Positions 27,802-36,546 of a DNA stretch of 64,000 bases are shown piece by piece. This DNA comes from Lithodes maja (Eukaryota > Arthropoda > Malacostraca > Decapoda > Lithodidae). Where the stretch lies: positions 1 through 64,000 of the forward strand of contig JBAKBP010004452.1 of NCBI GenBank assembly GCA_037953745.1, read 5' to 3'. The notes under the pieces are model-generated. The model saw nothing but the letters and a program-made list of their open reading frames with translations, was not told where the DNA came from and searched no databases. Positions within the stretch are counted from its first letter, which is position 1, and each line of letters starts with the position of its first letter. Position numbers and translations under genes: made by a program.

Positions 27802-28078
27802 ATGAATACCCTAAATTCTGATGCTTTACTAATGCTGTTACTGTTGATTATATCGCAGAGGATACTGATACTGTTGTTCATGCTGAGGAGGAAGTTGCGG
27901 AGATATCATCCAACATAAAAAAAACAAGATATCAACCATAGATGAAGGTATTGGTGGTTCTTCTATCAAACCCCAGTTATCTCCCACCATGAAAACAAAG
28001 ACATTTAAATCGGATGGTGTTGGTGGTTCTTCTACCAAACCCCAGTTATTTCCCACCACGAAAACCAAGAAATCTTAA
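27802..28078 (+). pseudogene. Small degenerate ORF behind a TATA cassette
   Basis: An ATG lies 44 bp after TATAAAAAGG. The ATG frame gives only 38 codons (27,802-27,918) with a Leu-rich hydrophobic stretch and a basic end. Two other frames over the same stretch and beyond are open and look more coding-like: an acidic segment (EDTDTVVHAEEEVAEI), then a twice-repeated GGSSxKPQLxPTxKTK segment up to a stop near 28,078. The best reading is an old gene with at least two indels, one at an A8 run near 27,918. Function unknown. Confidence 0.4.
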
Positions 28079-28441
28079 TCGACCATACCGGTTGGGTCTT
28101 TTATCCCCAGTTAACTCCCAGACAACTAAATTAACCATGGATGACCCCATTAACCCTCTCCGATATATGATGCAATTTTGAGCCGATTAGGGATACTTCT
28201 TCCAACACCGTTCTCGCGTCAGCGACAATTTTCGCAGAGTTATCCATCTCTGTATAAACTTTAACAGGAGACCAATAGTATTACTTGGAATGAACATGCT
28301 CACTGGTGTCCCTTCTGTAACTTTATCCTATTGGAAAAGGGTAAGGTATTTATTGATTAGATGTATATTCGTCGCCCATCGTCCACCTCCACCTATCACC
28401 GAACTCATTAATGGAGCTGGATATGGTGCGGGTTGTGGTGA
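28079..28441 (+). pseudogene. Mosaic of gene fragments, including an IAP piece
   Basis: No intact gene. Around 28,195-28,245 is a fragment matching the CAACACCGTTCTCGCG stretch of the repeat gene family. From about 28,262 to 28,441 is a piece of the IAP gene: the second half of BIR2 (WNEHAHWCPFCNF), then the linker and the start of the UBA-like region, with an in-frame TAG and small deletions. This is a third, dead copy of IAP sequence in the window. The join to TGTCGTGCC at 28,442 is the same breakpoint used at the end of the satellite array. Confidence 0.75.
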
Positions 28442-28827
28442 TGTCGTGCCTAAGTAGGCAAATTGCTCGTTTTGTCAAATCATTTGTGCCTTTTGACCAT
28501 TTGCGTAAATCGTTTGAGGGTCTGACCACTTTGCCAAATATGCATCATATTTGACAGTCGGCAAAATGAGCAAACGATTGAAACTATTAATTACTGTTGT
28601 CAATGGTATTAAATTTAGCTACATTTCCGATACAATAGCTGAATTCGATTTAGTGGCAAGTTCTGTCTGTAATATCAAGGCTTCTAACAACATTTGGACC
28701 AATTTGAATAATAATAATCTGGAATAAAGGGTATATTTTTTCTAACCAATCGATAGATAAAATCTAGCACTATTTTTTTTCTTGATAACTCTGATGATAA
28801 TAAGATAAAAGGCAATGTCTCCACCTC
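28442..28827. repeat. Second copy of the non-coding hairpin segment
   Basis: Matches 25,569-25,990 with scattered substitutions and small deletions. The CAAATATG-CAT-CATATTTG core is kept at 28,535-28,553. A GATAAAAGG box again precedes the ATG of the next gene-family copy. Confidence 0.8.
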
Positions 28828-29260
28828 ATGAAGTCCAATTTAACAATAATGGGTTATACTCTGCAGAATATCATACATATCCTTCACAAGTCATGCCCCT
28901 ATTATAAGAGATACCCAACCTTCCCAGAATGTGACCCCTTCGCAAAGATGTGGTTGAGTATAAATCGAAGTGAGTCAAATATGGAGATGCGGAATAAGGT
29001 GATACTCATGACGGCCTTCGTGGTGAAATATATGTGGTACATGCATGGATCAACGCAAAACTGTCAACCATCATCTGCTGAAGCGAGCGGTTTCCGAGAA
29101 CATGTTGGATGTCATCTCCCCACCGGATCCCGACCGGGATGAAAATATAGTGGAGCATTATTCATTTTCATGGATGGCGGGGATGGATGGGAGATTTAAT
29201 ATTTGTGTTGTGGGATTTCTTTGAGATACACCAACCCCCAATGAGATAGTCATAGCCTCC
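28828..29260 (+). pseudogene. Repeat gene family, copy 3 (5' part, decayed)
   Basis: Starts ATGAAGTCC like copy 1. The open frame of 104 codons (to 29,142) follows the family N-terminus (YTLQNIIHILHKSCPYY, then MRNKVILMTAFVV), then drifts out of frame after ATGCATGG. Family sequence can still be followed in another frame to about 29,230 (VGCHLPTGSRPG overlaps what is VISPPDPDRD in the neighbour copy). The C-terminal half is missing. Unrecognised family; probably dead. Confidence 0.6.
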
Positions 29261-29373
29261 TCCTCATTAACAACAATAATAATCCAGTATACCCTTTACT
29301 CCAGTAAAGGGTATTTTTCTAAATCTAATAAATATTTTTGTATTTCTTGACGACAATTTAATTCTACCAATCA

Positions 29374-29408
29374 GATAAAAGGGTAACTGCATCTCATCTA
29401 GTGTCAGT
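29374..29408 (+). promoter_or_regulatory. TATA box plus arthropod initiator of family copy 4
   Basis: GATAAAAGGG at 29,374-29,383 is followed by TCAGT at 29,404-29,408, with 30 bp from the TATA T to the initiator A. This is the standard spacing of arthropod TATA + Inr core promoters. The ATG at 29,439 lies about 33 bp further on. Confidence 0.6.
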
Positions 29409-29438
29409 TCTCCCTGTCTCCACCTCATTATTATAGTC

Positions 29439-30554
29439 ATGGAGTCCGAGTGGATGGGTTATTCCTCATTGGGGTTGGTGGGTTATTCGCTGCAGAATAT
29501 CATACATTGCCTTCACTAGTCATGTCCCACTTATACGAGACACCCAACCTTCCCAGAATGTGACCCATTCGTAAAGATGTGGTTGAGTATCAACCGAACT
29601 GAGTCAAATATGGAGATGCCGGGATAAGGTGATACTCATGACAGCCTTGGTGGTGAAACGTATGTGGTGCATGGATATACGCGAAACCGTCAACCATTAT
29701 CTGCTGAAACGAGCGGTTTCCAAGAACATGTTGGAGAGTCACCTGTTGGATGTCATCTCCCCACCGGATCCCGACCGGGATGAAAATGTGGAGGAACATA
29801 TATTTACTATGCTTGTACATTTGGTGATTATTTTATGGGATTCTTTGAGATACATCGGCACTATACCGACGTCTTCCAACACCGTTCTCTGTGTCAAGAC
29901 ATTTTTAACCAAGCTAATATAGGACCAAAATGAGCAAATGGATCGGGTTATCGAACTACACGACCTCTCCATGTATTCCATAGATCAATCTATAGGGTAT
30001 ACTTTACATCATCATCATCATAACGTCTCCATAAATAATTTAAGCCGAGATATTTGGAACGAGGCGTACCAATTACACGTGAGTTCGGAACCTCATCATA
30101 TTGAGTTTTGGCAGTGTAGAAATGTGAATGAAAAATTGCAGAATTGGTATCAAAGGTATGGGCTGGACGATATGGTAGAGGCCTCACGATACCCACTCTA
30201 CAAAAATATTAAAACATTAGTATCGGAGGTCCGATCTTTCATTATTCCGAGCCACAGAGTGAGCCATGGTTTAAAAGAATGATTGCAAAGGTCCCACGAT
30301 ACCCATTCTATAATAATGTTAAAAAATTAGTATCGCAGGTCTTCTCTTTCACTATTCCGATGCCGAAGGAGGGGGCCAATGAAACGATCTTTCTAAACGA
30401 AAGATATTTCGCATGGCGGGCCTTGTTGGAGCACCATAGAGCCGTTAAAATAAAAACGGGGCTCCCAATTCCTATCTACATCTCACAAGGATTTACAGAC
30501 AATCTTTTGGATAGTGAAAAGGATTTGATATCCGTGTTATATACATTTGGATAA
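29439..30554 (+). pseudogene. Repeat gene family, copy 4 (several frameshifts)
   Basis: A longer copy beginning at ATGGAGTCC and ending in family C-terminal sequence at 30,554. Coding similarity passes through three separate frames: the N-terminus, then 29,629-29,922, then 29,938-30,282, then 30,279-30,554. Recognisable family segments are LVVKRMWCMDIRETVNHYLLKRAV, IGYTLHHHH, FWQCRNVNEKLQNWYQRYG and a doubled RYPxYxNxKxLVSxV segment near 30,190 and 30,295. The doubling of that roughly 35-residue C-terminal unit is also seen in copies 2 and 5. No known domain was seen. Confidence 0.65.
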
Positions 30555-30591
30555 CGAAAAGTTTTTTGTTTTGTTCGCTAAAGGGTATAAT

Positions 30592-30600
30592 TATATAAAG
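30592..30600 (+). promoter_or_regulatory. TATA box of family copy 5
   Basis: TATATAAAG stands 30 bp before the ATG at 30,630, identical in sequence and spacing to the box at 26,330. It sits in a segment (from about 30,515) copied with the gene. Confidence 0.6.
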
Positions 30601-30629
30601 GGTGATCACCAACCCCCAATGAGATAGTC

Positions 30630-31741
30630 ATGGCCTCCTCATTGGGTTCTTCTTCTCTGGAGGACATTATACGTATCCTTCATTCGTCGTGTCCAAAATA
30701 TGATCACCCCATCTTCTTAAAGACATTGTCGATTATCAAACATGAGTCAGCTATGGAGAATCGGATAAGGTGATACTCCTGACAGCCTTCGTGGTGAAAC
30801 GCATGTGCCCACGGATCTACGCGAAGCCGTCAACCGGTCGTCTGCTGAGGACGGGCGGTTTCCGAGAACATGTTGGAGAGTGAGCTGTTGAATGTCGTCT
30901 CCCCACTGGAACCCGACCGAGAGCTGGTTCATATAGGAGGAGCAACCATGGAAGAATTGGTATGGGTGTTGTGGGATTTCTTCGAGATACACCGACACTA
31001 CACCGCCGTCTTCCAACACCGTTCTCGCGTTAGCGACAATTTTCGCAAAGCTGTCCACCACCGCTGGATAGAATTGAATTGGTATCTGGGACAATTATCA
31101 ACCTACACGACCTATCCATGTATACAATGGGCCAATCTATAGGGTATACTCTACACCATTTTCACGTCTCGTTAACTATAAATAAGTTAAGCCAAGATAT
31201 TTGGAAAGAGGCGTACCAATTACACACGAGTTCGGAACCTCATCATGTTGAGTTTTGGCAATGTGGAAATGTGAAGGAAAAATTAAAGAATTGGTATCAA
31301 AGGTATGGGCTGGACTATATTGTAGAGGTCTCACCATTCTACCAAAATGTTAACAAAATAGTATCACGGGTCCTCTCTTTCATAAATCCCCCGGAAAAGA
31401 GCCCGCCAAAATATCGAAGGCTTGAGGGAGAGGTCTCCCGATATCCCTTTTACAATAACGTTAAACAGGCGGTGTCGAGGGTCCTCCCTTTCACTATTCC
31501 GAAGCGAAAGAGGGGCCCAATAGAATCAGTCTTTCTATTCGAAAGATTTTTCATGTGGAGGGCGTGGTTGGAGTATTATCGGGAATTGGGTCTCACCATT
31601 CCTATCTGTACCCCACAAGGATTTGCGGACAGTCTTTTGGACAATGAAAGGGAGACACTAAAATGGCTAACATTGGCTCTGACAGCTAACATGAATGAAA
31701 TCTACCATTCACCGTTGGTAGATGGAAGAATTCAAAAATAA
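30630..31741 (+). pseudogene. Repeat gene family, copy 5 (frameshifted, long 3' part open)
   Basis: Close copy of 26,368-27,487. The N-terminal frame breaks near 30,765, where one G of a GGG run present in copy 2 is missing. Frame is regained by about 30,870 and lost again near 31,090. The C-terminal part is open to 31,741 and encodes the same basic, aromatic segment as copy 2, with a slightly different end because a few bases differ before the stop. The product is unknown. If anything is made here it would be the C-terminal part of about 200 residues; its first in-frame ATG lies near 31,118. Confidence 0.7.
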
Positions 31742-32024
31742 TAGTATAACAAATTAGTATCGCAGGTCAATGAAATCAATCTTTCTATACATAGCCGCTT
31801 CGGGGTTATATACGACCTGGTGTGGTATTTTTACAATAAACTGTATTTAACCAGAAAACACGTTTCTTTATCCACCTTGATTCCTCTTTGTAATGTGGAT
31901 ATTGTTGGAGAAGTCAGTCTCGTCTTTTGGGTAATTTTTAGAGTTTCGGGGTGGTCTTCTTTCTGCTTTTACATACCAAAGAGTCTCAGGGACTACATTT
32001 TGAGGTTTTACCGTCGAAAGAAGA
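31742..32024 (+). terminator. 3' gene-end module and duplicated segment
   Basis: No gene. Contains CGCTTCGGGGTTATATACGACC (31,796-31,818) and ACAATAAACTGTATTTAACCAG, with AATAAA at 31,835-31,840. Both are elements of the recurring 3' module. From 31,874 a roughly 95-bp stretch (ACCTTGATTCCTC onward) occurs again from 32,079, on the other side of a satellite fragment. Confidence 0.6.
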
Positions 32025-32079
32025 ACGAGACGTAGACATATAATAGAGCTAAAATCACCCTAAAAAACTAGGCTAGTTA
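32025..32079 (+). repeat. Isolated fragment of the 180-bp satellite unit
   Basis: ACGAGACGTAGACATATAATAG and the following bases to GGCTAGTTA match the end of the 180-bp unit, with one inserted A and one substitution. It is about 6.5 kb away from the array and is flanked by direct copies of a roughly 95-bp segment. Confidence 0.9.
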
Positions 32080-32281
32080 CCTTGATTCCTCTTTGTAATG
32101 TGGATATTGTTGGAGAAATCAGTCTCGTCTTTTGGGTAATTTTTTGAGTTTCGGGGTGGTCTTCTTTCTGCTTTTCTCGAATCTGTGGAAATATTATTAT
32201 AATTATCCTTTGGATGAAATAAGTCTCCTTTTCCGAGAGCTTCCCCCAATATGACCCACCAAGACTGTAAAAATAATTCAT
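32060..32281 (-). CDS. Small ORF divergent from the broken IAP (73 codons)
   Basis: Begins at an ATG 25 bp from the IAP start codon, on the opposite strand. The first 31 residues (MNYFYSLGGSYWGKLSEKET, then a hydrophobic IIIII run) are shared with an ORF at the same place beside the intact IAP at 39,645. The C-terminal parts differ. It could encode a small single-pass membrane protein, or simply be IAP 5' leader DNA that happens to be open. The last bases run into the satellite fragment. Confidence 0.3.
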   Translation of the reverse strand: MNYFYSLGGSYWGKLSEKETYFIQRIIIIIFPQIREKQKEDHPETQKITQKTRLISPTISTLQRGIKVTSLVF

Positions 32282-32306
32282 TATTTCTCTTTCAGGATTC
32301 AAGGAG

Positions 32307-33245
32307 ATGGCTGAAATCACGCAACTCTCCCAGATATTTTTGGGATATGATAGTCTGAGATTCGAAAAGGAAAGACTGGCCACATTCATCGACTGGCCAA
32401 GTTTATGGTTGAGCCCCAACGACCTTGCCCGCGATGGATTTTATTATCTGCGAACAGAGGATCACTGCGCCTGTGTGTTTTGTAGGGGGATTGTTGGTGC
32501 CTGGGAGAAGACCGATACACCACGAAGCGAACATCAACGTCACTCTCCCCGCTGTCCATTTGTGAAGGGACAACCAGTGGGGAATATTCCACTCGAGCAG
32601 GGTCACATCATCACCCAACTATATCCTTTTCCCAAGGCTATCAGTGTTCTTTCCGAGGATGTCTGCGGATCTGTGCCCGGATCATACTCGGAGAGAAAAT
32701 GCCCCCCCCTCGACCAACTCGAGGCAATGGGTCTCCCGAAACATAGTGCTCCCAAACGACCCGACTATATCACGTATGAAAATCGTCTCGATAGCTATAA
32801 TGGATGGCCAGAACGGGTGAAACAGAAACCCGCGGAATTATCCGAGGCCGGCTTCTATTACTGTGGTTTGAGTGATCACGTGAGATGTTTCCATTGTGGT
32901 AACGGTCTACGAAACTGGGAGACCAATAATATCCCTTGGAATGAACATGCTCGCTGGTATCCCTACTGTAACTTTGTCCTGTTGAAAAGGGGTAAGGCAT
33001 TTATTGATCAGATGTATATTCGTCGCCCATCATCCACCACCGCGCCACCACCGCCTATCACCGAACTGGAATTGGACTCATTAATGGAGCTGGATATGGC
33101 GCGGGCTGTGGTGACAATGGGATTCCCAGAACCGAAGGTTCGTGAGGTCCTCAAAACTAAATTGGTACAGACTGGCCTGCCCTTCTTTAACCTGGAGCCA
33201 TTCATAGAGGCTATACTTCGTGACATGAAAAGGGATACTCGTTGA
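32307..33245 (+). pseudogene. IAP, left copy: two BIRs and UBA-like region, RING lost
   Basis: 312 codons from ATG. BIR1 (about residues 20-87) has the zinc ligands CVFC ... EHQRH ... C, and BIR2 (about 157-226) has CFHC ... NEHARWYPYC. A UBA-like segment (MGFPEPKVREVLK) follows at about 255-306. Compared with the copy at 37,823-39,619, the reading frame stops right after the UBA-like part, so the linker and RING are not joined to it. The ORF could give a BIR-only protein, but the remnants downstream show loss from a full gene. Directly before the start, TTTCTCTTTCAG|G looks like a splice acceptor and is kept in both copies. Confidence 0.85.
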
Positions 33246-34190
33246 ACCGGTCTGCAGAAGAAACAACAAATCCGACCCACCACCAACCCCTCCTCCTATC
33301 CGAAGAAGAAATCGCTAACCACCAACCTCTCCTCCTATCCGAAGAAGAAACAACAAATCCGTAGCACTCTACCCACCACCACCACCTGGACACTTTGTCA
33401 TGATCCTGCCCTTCTTTAACCTGGAGCCATTCATAGAGGCTATATTTTGGAATATGGAAGGGGATACACGACGTGAATTATTGTTGAACCGGTCTGAAGA
33501 AGAAACGACAAATCCGCAACACTCGACCCACCACCAAACCCCCACCCGAAGAAGAACTCCTCCTAAGAAGGAACGACAAATCCATAGCACTCTACCCACC
33601 ACCAACCCCCACCCGAAGAAGAACTCCTCCTCCTATCCGAAGAAGAAACGACAAATCCATAGCACTCCACCAACCCCCACCCGAAGAAGAAACAATAAAT
33701 CCGCAACATTCTACCCACCCCCACCACCTGGACACGTTGCCATGATCCTGCCCTTCTTTAACCTGGAGCCATTCATAGAGGCTATATTTTGGGACATGGA
33801 AAGGGATACTCGTCGTGAATTATTGTTGAACCGGGCCGAAGAATAAACAACAAATCCGCAACACTCGATCCACCACCCAAAGAAGAAGGACAAATCCACA
33901 GCACTCTAGACCAACACCCGAAGAAGAAACAACAACGTCCCACGGACAGTCCGTTGAAGAAGAACCTCCAATCACCACCCAAAACCATCCCTACCAACCT
34001 CCAATCTGAAGAAACGACCCGAGACCAGTCATCATTTCCCCATGATTACCTATGTAAGGTGTGTTCGGATAATAGGATGGACACTGTATTCCTACCTTGT
34101 ACACATCCTGTACTCTTGTTATCAATAAATACCCCATCTGTCGTGAAGATATAAAATTCAGCTTCAGACCCATCATTAAACCTTTAACCC
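33246..34190 (+). pseudogene. Remains of the left IAP: linker repeats and broken RING
   Basis: No intact gene. The segment that encodes LPFFNLEPFIEAIF occurs twice more (near 33,405 and 33,750), so the end of the UBA-like region has been duplicated together with Pro/His/Lys-rich linker DNA. A 148-codon frame (33,400-33,846) is only this decayed linker. At about 34,044-34,150 the RING start is visible (YLCKVCSDNRMDTV, PCTH), then bases encoding the middle cysteines are missing and the frame shifts. The end of the RING (PICREDIKF-like) is seen out of frame up to about 34,190. Confidence 0.8.
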
Positions 34191-34418
34191 TTTAGCTGGA
34201 CAAAATGGCCTTATGGGGATATTTGAGGTAGGGTTGAAATTAGAATGTTTTAACCCTTTAGCAGAATGCTTCACAGACCAATGACCCTGTTTATGTAACT
34301 TATTCGGATTAAAAAATGACTAATTAACTGTTTTTTTAACTAGATTGACCATGTTTATATAACTTTCCTATATAGATATTTGTTTATATATTAAGGGATA
34401 TAATGGCCACATTCGGCC
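34191..34418. repeat. Gene-free stretch with a dispersed CCCTTTAGC element
   Basis: No gene. AACCCTTTAGCTGG followed by CAAAATGGCCTTATGGGGATATTT occurs at 34,188-34,225, and a second AACCCTTTAGC at about 34,255. The same stretch occurs on the other strand at about 39,940-40,010 and, weaker, at 40,333-40,365. Each perfect start is preceded by TTAA, or by TTGAA in one case. Confidence 0.5.
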
Positions 34419-34634
34419 ATGAAAAGAGATGGCACCACCACCACTGTCAACAAAAAGTACAAGACCGTAAAATGTTCCCTGGGCAAGATTCTTTTAGACC
34501 CCGACGGTTCGGGTCCCCTAATCGAAAAGTGATGTTTGGCCGTCTCTAAGGATGGCCGTAAAGGCCTCTCAACTGTGCAATTCCGTGATACGGGGATCTA
34601 CTCGCAAAAGAAGACGGAGTATCTCCGGTGTTGA
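34419..34634 (+). pseudogene. Short ORF with an in-frame TGA
   Basis: ATG at 34,419; TGA at 34,530-34,532; the same frame then stays open for 33 more codons to TGA at 34,632. The residues on both sides are Lys/Thr/Gly rich and look alike in composition (NKKYKTVKCSLGK before, VSKDGRKGLSTVQ after), as expected if one small gene carries a nonsense change. A TATATATTAAGGG sequence lies about 30 bp upstream. Readthrough cannot be excluded. Not recognised. Confidence 0.3.
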
Positions 34635-34730
34635 TAGAGAATGGCCCGATATTACCAAAATGAACACGTTCGTGCAACTAACTATTTGTGGATTGGTGAG
34701 TCGTTTGCCCGCTAGAGGGTTGGTGTCTGT

Positions 34731-34731
<1 letters not shown>

Positions 34732-34787
<56 letters not shown>

Positions 34788-34790
34788 AGG
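34732..34790 (+). repeat. (CA)n microsatellite abutting a TATA box
   Basis: About 25 CA units run to 34,782 and join directly to ATATAAGGG, a TATA-like box about 60 bp before the ATG at 34,845. The placement suggests the promoter of the next gene, with the microsatellite as its immediate upstream flank. Confidence 0.7.
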
Positions 34791-34844
34791 GTGGTGGTAC
34801 AAGGTTTATACCACTCGTACTCAAGCCACCATCACCAGTAGGCG

Positions 34845-35450
34845 ATGACTACTACAACCAAACCAACCCACCAAAACCAACCTACCAAGCTTATAGTGCT
34901 GAGGCCCCAGTCGCTACAATTGGATTTGAAAAATACCGCTGATTTAGCCAACAGCGTCGCTGATTTAACCAGCATGATTAATGATGGCGAACCATGGAGT
35001 TGGAGAGATAATTTTATTGCCACCCCATCGCCGAAGCCACAATCAGCACAGAAGGATGATGAACCTACTACACCTAAAAAAAGGAAAACAGTTAATATTG
35101 TCAAAGAACAACAATTAGATGAGGGAGTTAGGAGGGACGGTGATGGCCAGCGAATGGTTACACGTTCCACCTCCAGACGACGAAAGCAGCCACCACCTTT
35201 CATCAAGTTGAAGTATAATTCAAAATTGGATGATGATTACACTAAATTACCACGACTAGCACCACCACCAAGTGGACACGTTTTCAATTTGGGATACGTT
35301 TCCATTATCAACAGCAAAGATCTCAACTCACTCTTGAATGGCCTGAACAAGTATCGACAACAGTGTGATATATTCAAGAACCTTTTTCACAACAGGGAGA
35401 AGATGATTATTGCCTTGAACAAATTTGGTATTGAGGTGAAAAACAAATAA
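34845..35450 (+). CDS. Hypothetical basic protein with SV40-like nuclear signal
   Basis: 201 codons from ATG, ending TAA. The N-terminus is rich in Thr, Gln and Pro. PKKRK at residues 77-81 matches the monopartite nuclear localisation signal, and a second basic cluster, RSTSRRRK, lies at 107-114. The C-terminal third looks folded and helical (LNSLLNGLNKYRQQC ... KMIIALNKFG). No enzymatic motif was seen. A nuclear, perhaps DNA- or chromatin-binding, role is inference from the basic signals only. A poly(A) signal AATAAA follows at 35,477, 27 bp after the stop. This is one of the few intact genes between the two IAP loci. Confidence 0.75.
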   Translation: MTTTTKPTHQNQPTKLIVLRPQSLQLDLKNTADLANSVADLTSMINDGEPWSWRDNFIATPSPKPQSAQKDDEPTTPKKRKTVNIVKEQQLDEGVRRDGDGQRMVTRSTSRRRKQPPPFIKLKYNSKLDDDYTKLPRLAPPPSGHVFNLGYVSIINSKDLNSLLNGLNKYRQQCDIFKNLFHNREKMIIALNKFGIEVKNK

Positions 35451-36165
35451 CACAATCTGAATGTGTGGCATGGGTCAATAAATATTGTTTGGCCGCTTAG
35501 GGGTTATTATATATACACGACCCTTTGTTTTATTTAGAGCCGTATTGGTCACGTGTTTACAATAAACTTTATTTAACCAGAAACGTGTTTTCTTTCCACC
35601 TTGACTCTCCTTGTTCCGTTTCAGGTCAAAAATGAACCCCCGGTTTCTTTCAGTTCTCCCGACGGGGTGCCCAGTTATATAAACATGGTCAATCTAGTAA
35701 AAAAACACCAGTTAATTAATCAAAGTTTTTTAATCACAAATAGATATGAAAGGCCTAAATTCGGCCGCTAAGAAGTACTATTTCCGTACATGGTCAAAAA
35801 TAACCACTTAATACAAAATTAGTTGTTTTGCCCACAGCAGAGGTTGAAAATTAACTTAACTATTATAGGTTTCCCTAATGGTAACAAAGGCTTTAAAATA
35901 TCCCTAATAGGCTTAACAAACATTCAGGCTTTAGACATCTTGTGATACTGAAATACAAATTTAGGAGGTATACCAAAACATTTTTGGATGCTATAATTCA
36001 GGCTTGAGACATCTTCGTTTTTCTTCATTACCTCCTCCCAAACGCGAACATTATCATAAATTCAATATCCTTAGAAGTAACCCGTTCCCATGGTGGTAAT
36101 TGGAGAAGTGTGCCCCTTCAGCCGCATGTCGGTCATGAAAGCGGGAAAGAAAACGGCACATGTTT
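35451..36165. repeat. 3' module plus truncated duplicate of the following minus-strand gene
   Basis: No intact gene. 35,488-35,605 is the recurring 3' module (GGCCGCTTAGGGG, TATATATACACGACCC, TTTATTTAGAGCCGTA, AATAAACTTTATT at 35,561-35,573). From about 35,640 to 36,165 the DNA repeats 36,295-36,820. It includes the last roughly 70 codons of the minus-strand gene at 36,547, here with a small deletion in CTCCTCC and a truncated edge at GGCACATG. The unit is a tandem duplication of roughly 0.7 kb. Confidence 0.8.
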
Positions 36166-36300
36166 GGCCGCTTAGGGGACGACCCTTTTATTTTATTTAG
36201 AGCCGTATTGGTCACGTGTTTACAATAAACTTTATTTAACCAGAAAACGTGTTTTCTTTCCACCTTGACTCTCCTCGTTCAGTTTCAGGTCAAAAATGAA
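36166..36300. terminator. Bidirectional poly(A) module
   Basis: Second copy of the 3' module, without the TATATATA part. AATAAA at 36,227-36,232 serves the plus strand and TTTATT at 36,234-36,239 is AATAAA on the minus strand, separated by one base. It follows the minus-strand gene that ends at 36,547, about 310 bp downstream of its stop. Confidence 0.6.
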
Positions 36301-36546
36301 CCCCCGGTTTCTTTCAGTTCTCCCGACGGGGTGCCCAGTTATATAAACATGGTCAATCTAGTAAAAAAAACACCAGTTAATTAATCAAAGTTTTTTAATC
36401 CGAATAAGGTTACATCAACATGGTAAAAAACACTTAATACAAAATTAGTTGTTTTGCCCACAGCAGAGGTTGAAAATTAACTTAACTATAGGTTTCCCTA
36501 ATGGTAACAAAGGCTTTAAAATATCCCTAATAGGCTTAACAAACAT

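Noticed and set aside
34552..34788. ORF ending in (Thr-His)n over the CA repeat
   Set aside because: Its end is only the microsatellite, and its start overlaps the TGA-interrupted small ORF in another frame.
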